From DAHUXD01 sp963736455 (GTDB lineage: Bacteria > Acidobacteriota > Thermoanaerobaculia > UBA5066 > Gp7-AA6), in contig CAVTON010000001.1 in the NCBI GenBank assembly GCA_963736455.1, forward strand, positions 2,480,001-2,544,000: a stretch of 64,000 nucleotides of DNA, given 5' to 3'. Positions 56,813-64,000 of this stretch are shown here, in pieces. Made by a program: the position numbers and the translations under genes. Each line of letters begins with the position of its first letter. The first letter of the stretch is position 1. The notes beneath the pieces were generated by a model that worked only from the letters and a program-made list of their open reading frames with translations, did no database searches and had not been told where the DNA came from.

Positions 56813-57310
56813 ATGAGGACCTTCCCGCGACGTTCCGTGATCTGGGCTCTCGCTGCGCTCGCGCTTTCGATTCCTGTCCTCGGGAAGACTTCGGCCTCGG
56901 ACGACAAGGACATCCGGACGATCGGAACGCAGCTCCAGAACGCCTGGAACAAGAACGATTTGAAGATGCTGTCCGATCTCTGGTTGACCGACGGCGACTA
57001 CGTCAGCTCCACCGGCCGCACGGCGACGGGCCGCGCCGAGGTCGAGAAGGCCTTCGCCGCTCAGTGGACGGGTCTGTACAAGGGCACCCGGCTCGCCCAT
57101 ACGCTGACGAGCGTGCGCTTCGTGCGCAAGGACGTGGCGATCGCGGACGGAGCGTTCGAGATCAGCGGGATGCGGGACGGCTCCGGAAAGCTGTTGCCCA
57201 CGCGGAGCGGGCTGTCCACGATCGTCGCGGTGCGAAAAGGTGATCGCTGGTACATCGCGGCGCTGCGCGGAATGGTGCCGTCGGTTCCGGAAGGGGCGCC
57301 GGGGAAGTAA
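56813..57310 (+). CDS. Exported NTF2-like (SnoaL/DUF4440-type) protein
   Basis: The 165-residue protein has a signal peptide (RRSVIWALAALALSIPVLG) and a strong GGAGGAG ribosome site. The rest fits the NTF2-like fold of SgcJ/EcaC and DUF4440 proteins: IRTIGTQLQNAWNKNDLKMLSDLWLTDGDYVSSTGRTATGRAEVEKAFAAQ, then a strand-rich part ending GDRWYIAALRGMVP. Such proteins bind small ligands or act as accessory enzymes. No catalytic role can be assigned. Confidence 0.78.
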   Translation: MRTFPRRSVIWALAALALSIPVLGKTSASDDKDIRTIGTQLQNAWNKNDLKMLSDLWLTDGDYVSSTGRTATGRAEVEKAFAAQWTGLYKGTRLAHTLTSVRFVRKDVAIADGAFEISGMRDGSGKLLPTRSGLSTIVAVRKGDRWYIAALRGMVPSVPEGAPGK

Positions 57311-57322
57311 ACTCGAGGCCGG

Positions 57323-57628
57323 ATGCTGCACTACAAGGGTGTGGAGGCCGACGAGCTTGAATTCTGCCGCTATCGCATCTTCAACGACGAGACGCCGGCG
57401 GATCCCGAGACGCTGACGCGCATCGCGCGGATCGCGGAAGTGCTGCTCGCCGAGAACAAGCTCGAGGGTTCCTTTCGCGTCGTGGAGGCGGGGCTGCTCG
57501 CGCTCGATCTCGAAAAGCCGCGGCGAGACTTCTTTCACAACGGCATCGTGTTCGCCGCACTCGATGCCGTGAACGACCCGGTACGCAACCCGACGCTGAC
57601 TCTTCGCGCCGGCGACTCGGCGGTCTGA
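57323..57628 (+). CDS. Hypothetical 101-residue protein
   Basis: The frame starts 12 bases after the previous stop. It encodes a soluble acidic protein with an alpha-helical centre (TLTRIARIAEVLLAENKLEGSFRVVEAGLLALDL) and a C-terminal segment FFHNGIVFAALDAVNDPVRNPTLTL. No signal peptide or family was recognised. Base composition and codon use resemble its neighbours, and it is likely co-transcribed with the NTF2-like gene. Confidence 0.55.
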   Translation: MLHYKGVEADELEFCRYRIFNDETPADPETLTRIARIAEVLLAENKLEGSFRVVEAGLLALDLEKPRRDFFHNGIVFAALDAVNDPVRNPTLTLRAGDSAV

Positions 57629-57644
57629 ACGGGGCCGCGCCTCG

Positions 57645-58103
57645 TCAGCCCCGAAGCAGGCGCTCGAGAACGCGGCTCAGGCCTCCGGAAGTCTCCACCC
57701 CTTCGAGGCCCGAGATCTTCTCGCGAAGCGCGGCGAGGCGCCCGGCCTCCGACTCGAAATCGTGGGCCAGGAGAACCTTGGTGCCCGGTGCGATCCGCGG
57801 CCCAATGTCGTCGAGGACATAGAAGCCCTGCTGGCGGACCAGGTGGTCGAGGGCTCGCGCACGGTCTCCGGCGAAGCGCCGCTCCTCGCGGTCGAGGTCG
57901 CCGCACAGGGCTTCGGGCGGCGTGCGGTCGAAGACGAGATCGACGAAGATCGAATCCACTCGCCGTTCGTCGAGAATCCTTCGCGCCGAGGCCGCATCCG
58001 GTGCACGAATCCACTCCACGTCGAGGGCTTCGGGAGCGAGCCGGGCGAAGGCGTCTCCGTATTCGGTTCCGTCCTCGACGACCAGGACGACGCGGCGATT
58101 CAC
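57645..58103 (-). CDS. Atypical stand-alone receiver domain protein
   Basis: The 152-residue protein has receiver elements: RRVVLVVEDGTEYGDAF (acidic pair as E-D), then IFVDLVFDRTPPEAL with the likely phosphoacceptor Asp near residue 54. After that comes a charged insertion (about 25 residues, to QQGFYVLDDIG) before the next strand KVLLAHDF. The usual Thr and Lys of receivers are not evident. The insertion and its DLxFDxxPxE lead match the receiver of the sigma-54 activator in the same operon. It overlaps the preceding kinase gene by four bases and is the last gene. Confidence 0.65.
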   Translation of the reverse strand: MNRRVVLVVEDGTEYGDAFARLAPEALDVEWIRAPDAASARRILDERRVDSIFVDLVFDRTPPEALCGDLDREERRFAGDRARALDHLVRQQGFYVLDDIGPRIAPGTKVLLAHDFESEAGRLAALREKISGLEGVETSGGLSRVLERLLRG

Positions 58104-60616
58104 GCCGGACCCTCCACGGCGGGAAGCTCGATGGCGAGGCCCTTGGTGTAATCCGGTCCGGCCGGTGGGACGACCTCGATGGATCCGTCGTTGCGCCGGA
58201 GGATCTCGGCGACGACCCCCAGGCCCCGATCCGAGGGCCGCGCCAGAATCGCGTCGGTCGTCAGACGGCCGGGGAGATCGTCGCAGAGCACGATCCGAAG
58301 GCGGGACGCGCCGGTGACCGCGTCGCGGAGGGGCGAGGCGGTCAGTCCGAGCGTCCTCGCGCCCAAGGCGTTCGTAAAGAGGTTCCGCCAGAGCGTTTCC
58401 CAGTCTGCGGCGGAGACTCGGACGGCCGGAAGCGCGGGCTCGCAGTCGGGCTCGGCCATCCGGCGGAGGGCGGGAGCCTCCGAACCCGCTTCCTCGGCGA
58501 CCCGCGAGAGGAGCGCCTGCAGCGCGTCCATTCGTACCGTCAGGGTCGCGACCTGATCCACGGCGCGTTCGATCTCCGCGCCCGACGTGAGGCGGAAAAA
58601 TTGCGCGGCGCGGCGCAGACGGCGAACCGCATCCCGGAGACGCCGCGGCGGCACGGAGTCCCCGACGGCCAGTCGGTGGATGTGGGTCTTCGCGCGAGAC
58701 AGGTCGCGGAGCCCGCGGACGAGGAGGGAGAAGTTTCGGTCGCGATGCGCGAGGTTCAGCCGGATCCCGTCGGCGCGGGCGAGGCCGGCGAGGCCGGTGA
58801 GGCTTTCCTTGGCCTCGCCGACCAGGCCGAGCGCGCTGCGCGATCCGTAGAGCCGTTCGTCGAGCAGGGCCGCCGCGAGGCGGCGCGCTTCGCGGTCACC
58901 CCGCTCGATGCGGTCCGCGCCGTCGGACAGGAGCAGTCCTCCGTGCTTGAGCGCTTCATGCCGCAGGCGGCCGATCATGCGCCGGGCTTCGGGCACGCTC
59001 GCCGGCCAACGCGAAAGCCACTCGCTCATGGTCGCGCCGGTCCGCGTGCGGAGGATCCAGATACCGGCGGCGCCGAGGACGATCGCGAGGACGGCCGCCT
59101 CGGCGAGCCGGCGGAGGCGCCGCCGGCCTTCGAGTCGGGACGCCGCCTCGGTCGCTTCGGCGACGTGGAGTCCTTCGGGGGCCTCGACGAGATAGCGCCG
59201 CGCGAGCGCGAGCGCGCGGCCGTCGTCCCCGGCGCGCTCGGCGGACTGAGCGAGATGGAAGATCGCCTCGGTCGACCCCGCGCGCTCGGCGGATCTCCAG
59301 GCTCGCTCCGACTCGTCCTTTCGCGAGGGATCGCGTTCGATGAGACGCGCGAGGTCTTCCGCGCTCGCCGTCCGCGAAGGGTCGGCGTGGATGGCGCGAA
59401 GCAACGCCGCCTCGGCCTCTTTCCACTGCGAACGCCGCTCGTCGATCGCGGCGGCGAGCTCCGGGGCGCGGGCGAACGAGGGATCGAGTCTCTCCGCCTC
59501 GGCGAGCAGCGCGAGAGCCGTCGCGGTCGACGCGTCGTCCCCTCGGGCGGCGTAGACCTGTGCCTTGCGCCAGCGATCCACGGCCGACGATGCGGGCTCC
59601 TCGGCCTCCTGCGCCGGCACCGCGACCGGGGCGCTCGTGACGCGGAGCTGATTCGCGAGCGATTGCCGCAGCGGCTCGACGTCCGCGCGCTCGCGCGGGG
59701 CCGCTCGGGCGAGGAAGCGATCGAGCCGCTCCTGTGCCCGCGCGGCGTCTCCGTAGTCGGCCCAGCGCATCGCCGACGTCTTCAGGAGCGAGCGCAGGTC
59801 CGGCCTCGACGACGACGCGCGGTCGAGCAGGGCGAGGGATTCTTCCTTGGCGCGACGGTCCGGTTGCTCCCACAGCAGGTTCGAAAGAAGGGTCAGCGTC
59901 TCGACGCGTTCGGGCTCGGCGCTGAGCGCTTCGCGGCCGAGCGCGATCGCCCGCTTCGGCCTTCCGGTCCGAGCCTCCAGTCCGGCGAGCGCCAGAAGCG
60001 CTTCGACGTAGCCGGGCGAGAGCTCGATCGCGGTCCGAAGGCTCTCGCGCGCCTCCTTCCAGCGTCCCGCGGCGAGGTCTCTCTTTCCATCGGCCAGGGC
60101 GAGACGGGCCTCCGGCGATGGGCCCGACGACGGCGGCGAAATCGCCGCCGCCTGTTTCTCGAGCTCGAGCCGCTGCACGAGAGGATGGATCCAGTCGGCC
60201 GACTCCTCCGGGGCGAGCCGGCGAGAGAGCTCGTCGTAGCGGCGGATCGCGTCGGCCCAGCGGTGGCGTTCCGCGGCTCGCCGTCCGAGGCGAAGCAGCT
60301 CCGGCGCGGTCAGGCTGCCGGGAGCGGCATCGTCGGCGGCCGCGAGCAGATCGCATCCTTCTTCTTCGTCCCCGGCGGCGAAGGCGAGATCCGCGGCCTC
60401 GAGCGCCAGCTCCGCGGACGAGTCCCGGCGCCGGGCCCTGCGCAGCAGGCTTCTCGCTCGCGACAACGCTTCGACGTCGGGCTCGAAGCCGGCGGTCGCG
60501 AGCAGCGCCGCGGCTTCGGCGCGCAGCGAGTCGGGATCCGCCGAGCAGTCGCCCGAGACCGGGGCCTCCGAACCCGCCGCCGCGAGCCGGGCGCAGAGGA
60601 CGACGACGGCGATCAC
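58100..60616 (-). CDS. TPR-containing membrane histidine-kinase-like protein
   Basis: From GTG 60616 the protein has 838 residues. A signal/anchor (VIAVVVLCARLAAAGSEA) leads to a roughly 470-residue TPR domain, presumed periplasmic, then a helix (LAEAAVLAIVLGAAGIWIL, about 503-522). The cytoplasmic part is helical (530-700) with a possible phospho-His motif GRLRHEALKHG (His553). The HATPase domain (about 710-835) has N box WRNLFTNALG, G1-like LCDDLPG and G2 DRGLGVV. The ATP-binding residues look usable, but the DHp region is unusual. It overlaps both operon neighbours by four bases, suggesting it is the sensor. Confidence 0.72.
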   Translation of the reverse strand: MIAVVVLCARLAAAGSEAPVSGDCSADPDSLRAEAAALLATAGFEPDVEALSRARSLLRRARRRDSSAELALEAADLAFAAGDEEEGCDLLAAADDAAPGSLTAPELLRLGRRAAERHRWADAIRRYDELSRRLAPEESADWIHPLVQRLELEKQAAAISPPSSGPSPEARLALADGKRDLAAGRWKEARESLRTAIELSPGYVEALLALAGLEARTGRPKRAIALGREALSAEPERVETLTLLSNLLWEQPDRRAKEESLALLDRASSSRPDLRSLLKTSAMRWADYGDAARAQERLDRFLARAAPRERADVEPLRQSLANQLRVTSAPVAVPAQEAEEPASSAVDRWRKAQVYAARGDDASTATALALLAEAERLDPSFARAPELAAAIDERRSQWKEAEAALLRAIHADPSRTASAEDLARLIERDPSRKDESERAWRSAERAGSTEAIFHLAQSAERAGDDGRALALARRYLVEAPEGLHVAEATEAASRLEGRRRLRRLAEAAVLAIVLGAAGIWILRTRTGATMSEWLSRWPASVPEARRMIGRLRHEALKHGGLLLSDGADRIERGDREARRLAAALLDERLYGSRSALGLVGEAKESLTGLAGLARADGIRLNLAHRDRNFSLLVRGLRDLSRAKTHIHRLAVGDSVPPRRLRDAVRRLRRAAQFFRLTSGAEIERAVDQVATLTVRMDALQALLSRVAEEAGSEAPALRRMAEPDCEPALPAVRVSAADWETLWRNLFTNALGARTLGLTASPLRDAVTGASRLRIVLCDDLPGRLTTDAILARPSDRGLGVVAEILRRNDGSIEVVPPAGPDYTKGLAIELPAVEGPA

Positions 60617-62265
60617 CGCTGGCCGCGCACCGAGAGACCGAGCCGATTGAAGCGCAGGCGGACCGCCCGGGCTTCGCGGCGCGATCCCGTCATCTTCTCG
60701 GCCATCGCCTCGAAGTCGCCTCCCGTCTCTTCGAACAATGCCCGCATCGCCGCTCTTTCGAGATCCCGGCGGAATTGCGCCACGCTCGAAGAGCGGGGCC
60801 GATCGAGCGTGAGGCCCCGAAACGACGGGGTCTCCGCCGAGCGCGCCCCGGAGAGAAGGTCGAACAGCATGCGCGCGTCCAGCGTGATGCGCGTGCGGCC
60901 CGACCGATCGAGCGTGGCGCCGGCTCCGGCGTAGACCGCGGCGGCCAGGGCGTCGCCCACGACCATCTCGAACTGGCGCACGTTGCCGGGCCAGGGGTGG
61001 CGTTCCATCGCCGCCCAGACCTTCCCCGGGACGATGAAGACCACCGGCGTCGAGGCGCGGGACGCCGCGGCCTCCGAGAGCGCCAGGGCGAACCCTCCTT
61101 CCGGTTCGGGTCCCCCGGCCGACCGGACGGCCGCGGCGATCGCCCGCCGATGTCTGGCGTTCTCGAAGAACGCCGAGGCGGTCTGGCGAGCGAGCTCGGG
61201 CAGGTCCTCCCGCCGGTCTGCCAGCCGTGGGATCTCCAGCGCGAGCGATGGGTTCAGGCGCATGAGGAGATCCGGGCGGAGGCGCGATCCCTGCGCCTGC
61301 CGTGCGCGCTCCTCGTTCGAGGCCGCGACGACTCGCGCCGTGTGAGGAGTCTCGGACGAAGCGCCCACCCGCCGGATCCGGCCGTCGTTCAACGCCGTCA
61401 ACAGGGTCTTCTGCGCGTCGGGAGTCAGGTTCTCGACCTCGTCGAGAAAGAGGGTTCCGTCCGCGGCCGCTTCGAAGACGCCGGCCCGGTCGCTGACCGC
61501 GCCCGTGAAGGCGCCGCGCAGAGTCCCGAAGAGGGCCGCCGGCAGCAGCCCCTCCGGGACCGTCGCGCAGTCGAACGCCACGAACGCGCCGCCGCGTCCC
61601 GACAGCGGATGGATGACGTCTCGAGCGAGCAGGCTCTTTCCGGTTCCCGTCGGTCCCGTGATCAGAAGAGGCATCGGGGTCGGCGCCACCGCCGAAACCT
61701 TCCGGCGCAGCTCCCGCATCGCGGTGCTCGTGCCCCAGAAGAATCGGCCGGTCCGGGCGGGAGCGTCCCTTTCGGCCAGGATCCGGCGCAGCGCCGAGAG
61801 GATGCCCGCCCCCGCGGATTCGTCCTCTCCCGTCGCGTACGTGAACGCGTCGGCCCGGAGAGCGAGCGCCTCGTCCTCGAACGCGATGTCCTCGTAGGCG
61901 GTCGTCAGCAGGACCGGAAGGTCCGGCCGGCGCCGCCGAAGCCGCTCGAGGATGTAGAGCCCCTGGCGCTCGCGGCGCTCGCGGCGGAGCCGGCGGCCGG
62001 CCGCGTTCTCTCCGAGGAACCGCCGGTCCGGCAGGAGCTCTTCGTCGGGCAGGTCGAAGCGCAGGTCGAGCACGACGACGTCCGGGGCGCGACGGCCATC
62101 GAGAAGGGGATCGGCCTCCCGCCAGCTCCGGGCGAAGAATCGGGAGGAGGGTCCGTCTCGGACCGCGGCGAGCTCGAGGTCGGGGGCCCGCTGCGCGAGC
62201 AGCTCCGCCACCCGAGGCTGATCGTCGATGACGAGGACGCGGTCGGCGCGGCGGGCGGGTTTCAT
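60613..62265 (-). CDS. Sigma-54-dependent response regulator with insertion-bearing receiver
   Basis: The 550-residue protein has a receiver of about 170 residues, a AAA+ domain (about 185-420) and a C-terminal helical DNA-binding region. Receiver residues VLVIDDQP, VVVLDLRFD and LLTTAY are intact, but the usual Lys is missing and a roughly 25-residue basic insertion follows the phosphoacceptor. The AAA+ part has GPTGTGKS (about 203), the sigma-54 loop RGAFTGAV (about 250) and DGTLFLDEVENL. The last 60 residues hold a Fis-like helix-turn-helix (TGGDFEAMAEKMTGSRREARAVRLRFNRLGL). It probably acts on the divergent SPFH promoter. The ATG at 62265 overlaps the upstream gene's stop. Confidence 0.82.
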   Translation of the reverse strand: MKPARRADRVLVIDDQPRVAELLAQRAPDLELAAVRDGPSSRFFARSWREADPLLDGRRAPDVVVLDLRFDLPDEELLPDRRFLGENAAGRRLRRERRERQGLYILERLRRRRPDLPVLLTTAYEDIAFEDEALALRADAFTYATGEDESAGAGILSALRRILAERDAPARTGRFFWGTSTAMRELRRKVSAVAPTPMPLLITGPTGTGKSLLARDVIHPLSGRGGAFVAFDCATVPEGLLPAALFGTLRGAFTGAVSDRAGVFEAAADGTLFLDEVENLTPDAQKTLLTALNDGRIRRVGASSETPHTARVVAASNEERARQAQGSRLRPDLLMRLNPSLALEIPRLADRREDLPELARQTASAFFENARHRRAIAAAVRSAGGPEPEGGFALALSEAAASRASTPVVFIVPGKVWAAMERHPWPGNVRQFEMVVGDALAAAVYAGAGATLDRSGRTRITLDARMLFDLLSGARSAETPSFRGLTLDRPRSSSVAQFRRDLERAAMRALFEETGGDFEAMAEKMTGSRREARAVRLRFNRLGLSVRGQR

Positions 62266-62690
62266 CGTCCGCCTCGTTCGGCTTCTCGGGCGCTCGCGAC
62301 GAGAGCGCGGCACCGCTCGCCGACACGAACCGTCAAGTCGTCCAGGCGGTCGAGCCCCGTCCGATCCAGGCGATCGATCTCGACCGCGAGAAGGCGGATC
62401 TCCTCGATCAGGCTCGAGAGCGTCCGGACGATCGCGCGCGGCGGTCCCGCCGGGAGGCGTTCTTCTTCGCGGTGCCGCCAGTCCTCGAAGACCTCGGCGG
62501 CCGACCGGATCCCCGCCGCTCCTCGCCGGGTCCGAAGGACGTCCTCCCGCAGCCGTTCCCGCAGCGCCTCGTCCGATGCCTCGACGAGGTCGGCGGCAGA
62601 GAATCGGATCGCCTTGCCGAGGTCATGGCGCAGCCCTTCGGCCGCCCGAACCCCATCTCCCTCCAGCGCGTCCGCGGAGTCCCCACGCAT
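62262..62690 (-). CDS. Small helical protein with LRHDLGK motif (possible phosphotransfer protein)
   Basis: The 142-residue protein from ATG 62690 is almost entirely helical and charged. It carries AAEGLRHDLGKAIRFSAADL with His22, a sequence resembling the LRHEALKH stretch of the kinase two genes downstream. The C-terminal half (RTLSSLIEEIRLLAVEIDRLDRTGLDRLDDLTVRV) looks coiled-coil. It leads the four-gene operon and overlaps the sigma-54 regulator by four bases. An Hpt-like phosphotransfer or anti-activator role is possible, but no family was recognised. Confidence 0.6.
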   Translation of the reverse strand: MRGDSADALEGDGVRAAEGLRHDLGKAIRFSAADLVEASDEALRERLREDVLRTRRGAAGIRSAAEVFEDWRHREEERLPAGPPRAIVRTLSSLIEEIRLLAVEIDRLDRTGLDRLDDLTVRVGERCRALVASAREAERGGR

Positions 62691-62737
62691 GGCAGGTCGA
62701 GGATAGACCCGATCGGTGCGGCCGGCCCAGCGGAACT

Positions 62738-62772
62738 CTCCGAAATGGATGCCAATGCTCCGAAATGGAGCA
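62738..62772. promoter_or_regulatory. Two phased copies of CTCCGAAATGGA, putative activator sites
   Basis: ctccgaaatgga occurs at 62738-62749 and again at 62758-62769, exactly 20 bases apart. The second copy is part of the perfect inverted repeat TGCTCC-GAAAT-GGAGCA (62756-62772); the first is a half-conserved version. They lie 30-65 bases upstream of the putative sigma-54 -24 element, which suits upstream activating sequences for the neighbouring sigma-54 regulator. Confidence 0.6.
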
Positions 62773-62800
62773 CTTCTGCGGTCCCGCGGCCGCTTTCTCC

Positions 62801-62816
62801 AGGCACGCAACTTGTA
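62801..62816 (+). promoter_or_regulatory. Sigma-54 promoter of the SPFH gene
   Basis: AGGCACG-CAAC-TTGTA matches the consensus TGGCACG-N4-TTGCW at all but two positions (A for the first T; T for the C of the GC element). The GG and GT are separated by the required ten bases. It lies 45 bases upstream of the SPFH start codon and points toward it. Confidence 0.7.
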
Positions 62817-62860
62817 ATCCGGGAAGACGGTCCGTCGAGATGGACCGAAGGAGTGACGAC

Positions 62861-64000
62861 ATGGACGAACCCACGCGCGACGAGTTTCCCGGGGAGTCGG
62901 CGGATCCCGAGAGGAGATCGAGCCCCTTCGAAGACGGGTGGCGCCGTGTCCTTCGAGGCGCAGGCCGATTCCGGATCTCCGGCCGCGCCGTCCGGCGAAT
63001 CGTGCTGGTGATCGTACTCGCGATGGCCGCCGGGTTTCTCTGGCGCGGCGCGGAGCGGAGTGTCCGGGAAGTGGCGCCAGGCTTCATCGGAGTGTGCGCG
63101 AACCGCCTGACCGGATCGCTCGAGGCGCTCGAACCGGGGACGCACTTTCGGCCGCCGGCGCTCTACGAAATCCATCCGGTGAGGGTCTCCGACCAGATTC
63201 TCACGGACGAGGCCGGCGCGTTCAGCATCACGACGAAGGAAGGCGTGATCGCGCGCGTCACCGTGCAGGCGAGGTGGGCGATCGACCGCCGCCAGCTGCT
63301 GACGAAGTGGGCGGCCCTGCCGCCCGAGCCCGCGAAGGAGCTCGTGGCGCCCGTGCTCTTCGCCGCGTTCCGGGCCGTGGCGCCCCGCTACGAAGTCACG
63401 CGTCTGATCTCCGAGAAGCGGGAGGAGCTCGCGTCGGTGGCGGCGGTGTCCGCCCGCGAGCGTCTGGCGGACAGCGGGGTCGTCCTCAAGGAGGTTCTGA
63501 TCGGCGACCTGGTGCTGCCGCCGGAGTTCGAGAAGGGCCGGATCGCGATGGTGGACGAGGTGCAGTCCACCGAACGGCTCGAGGTCACCCTGAAGCGCAA
63601 GGCGAAGGAGGTCGAGGAGACGCGCCTGACCGCCGAGGCCCAGAAGGCCCGCCAGATCGAGGAAGCCGAGGCCTCCGCGGCCCGGCACGTGATCGAGGCG
63701 CGCGGCGAGGCCGAGGCCATGAAACACGTGCTGGAGCTGAAGACGAAGCAGATCGAGCAGAAGAAGCTCGAAGCGGAAGCCGAGAGGCAGTCGATCGTCG
63801 AACGGGCCCATGCCGCCGCCGAGGCGTCCCGCATCCAGACGCTGGCGGACGCCGACCGCCGAAAAGCCATGGCCGACGCGGAGGCCTATGCCACGCGCGT
63901 CACCGCTCTGGCCGACTTCGAGCGGCTCGAACGCGAGGCGAAGCTCGTCACCGCCAACCCCCTCCTGATCCCGAAGACCTTCGCCGATCGGCTCTCCGAG
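62861..64000 (+). CDS. SPFH/band-7 (prohibitin/flotillin-like) membrane protein, 3' end outside the window
   Basis: The frame starts at ATG 62861 with AAGGAG about ten bases upstream and runs 380 codons to the window edge with no stop. It has a cytoplasmic N-terminus, one helix (RIVLVIVLAMAAGFLW, about 47-62), then an SPFH domain (about 70-235: REVAPGFIGVCANRL, EPGTHFRPPALYEIHPVRV, ITTKEGVIARVTVQARWAI, KREELASVAAVSARERLADSGVVLKEVLIGDLVLP). A long charged coiled coil follows (about 240-345, Ala/Glu/Lys-rich with EAxARHVIEARGEAEA). Such proteins form large membrane-bound rings that organise proteases or lipid domains. A sigma-54 promoter precedes it. Confidence 0.85.
   Translation, partial: MDEPTRDEFPGESADPERRSSPFEDGWRRVLRGAGRFRISGRAVRRIVLVIVLAMAAGFLWRGAERSVREVAPGFIGVCANRLTGSLEALEPGTHFRPPALYEIHPVRVSDQILTDEAGAFSITTKEGVIARVTVQARWAIDRRQLLTKWAALPPEPAKELVAPVLFAAFRAVAPRYEVTRLISEKREELASVAAVSARERLADSGVVLKEVLIGDLVLPPEFEKGRIAMVDEVQSTERLEVTLKRKAKEVEETRLTAEAQKARQIEEAEASAARHVIEARGEAEAMKHVLELKTKQIEQKKLEAEAERQSIVERAHAAAEASRIQTLADADRRKAMADAEAYATRVTALADFERLEREAKLVTANPLLIPKTFADRLSE

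Noticed and set aside
56272..56952. A 226-codon reverse frame crossing tRNA-Arg and the repeats
   Set aside because: Overlaps the tRNA and translates intergenic repeats into PHPNPLPP-like peptides, a known source of false genes.
57788..60934. A 1048-codon + strand frame opposite the signalling operon
   Set aside because: Antisense to coupled genes with clear motifs; Arg-rich with no domain.
60118..62706. An 862-codon + strand frame opposite the sigma-54 regulator
   Set aside because: Same reason: high-GC antisense frame without any family feature.

Overview
This window is high-GC bacterial DNA and most likely comes from an Acidobacteriota chromosome. That is an inference. It rests on an ADOP-type FtsX/MacB permease with its PadR regulator, several PknB-type kinases fused to WD40/PD40-like propellers, a large BNR/VPS10-type exoprotein, and a Gram-negative envelope (RND pump with TolC, TonB, hopanoid genes). 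No rRNA gene or other species-level marker is present. Genes are densely packed, and many are coupled by ATGA/GTGA overlaps.

Layout. 0-7.6 kb: a truncated lipoprotein gene, a GT39-like membrane glycosyltransferase, and a hopanoid-modification group (hpnI, hpnJ, hpnL) with a DUF3943 outer-membrane-type gene on the opposite strand between hpnI and hpnJ. No hpnK is seen. 7.6-8.3 kb: a frameshifted tyrosine-recombinase remnant. 8.5-12.0 kb: a small membrane protein and a PadR/ADOP pair with two operator-like palindromes. 12.1-12.3 kb: tRNA-Arg(CCG) and tRNA-His. 12.3-20.5 kb: a SUOX-fold-like secreted protein, lysA, a YtrA-type GntR/ABC operon whose permease carries a propeller and whose promoter holds a 28-bp perfect palindrome, an MFS exporter, and a TonB-C protein with a long Ser/Thr/Pro linker. 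20.5-22.8 kb: a sortase and a membrane Ser/Thr kinase. 23.0-29.3 kb: a TetR-TolC-MFP-RND efflux operon. 29.3-34.0 kb: a cyclic-di-GMP block (histidine kinase, receiver, EAL protein, GGDEF-PilZ protein, MerR regulator). 34.0-38.0 kb: an unknown secreted protein, a small secreted peptide, a sigma-54 activator with a degenerate receiver, and an APC permease. 38.0-43.3 kb: two tandem paralogous kinase-propeller genes. 43.3-43.8 kb: a MazF/RHH toxin-antitoxin pair. 43.9-53.1 kb: exported peptidases (M24, S9, M16), a TPR protein and a MetE-like protein. 53.2-57.6 kb: a BNR/VPS10-like protein, tRNA-Arg(TCT), a gene-free repeat region, an NTF2-like protein and an orphan.

57.6-64.0 kb is the most unusual part. 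A leftward operon encodes a small helical protein with an LRHDLGK motif, a sigma-54 activator, a TPR/transmembrane/HATPase kinase, and a second receiver. Both receivers share an odd DLxFDxxPxE motif followed by an insertion. Transcribed away from this operon is an SPFH (band-7/flotillin-like) gene with a near-consensus sigma-54 promoter and repeated upstream sites in the shared intergenic region. The arrangement resembles a phage-shock-like membrane-stress circuit built from different parts, and it is the best candidate here for an undescribed system.
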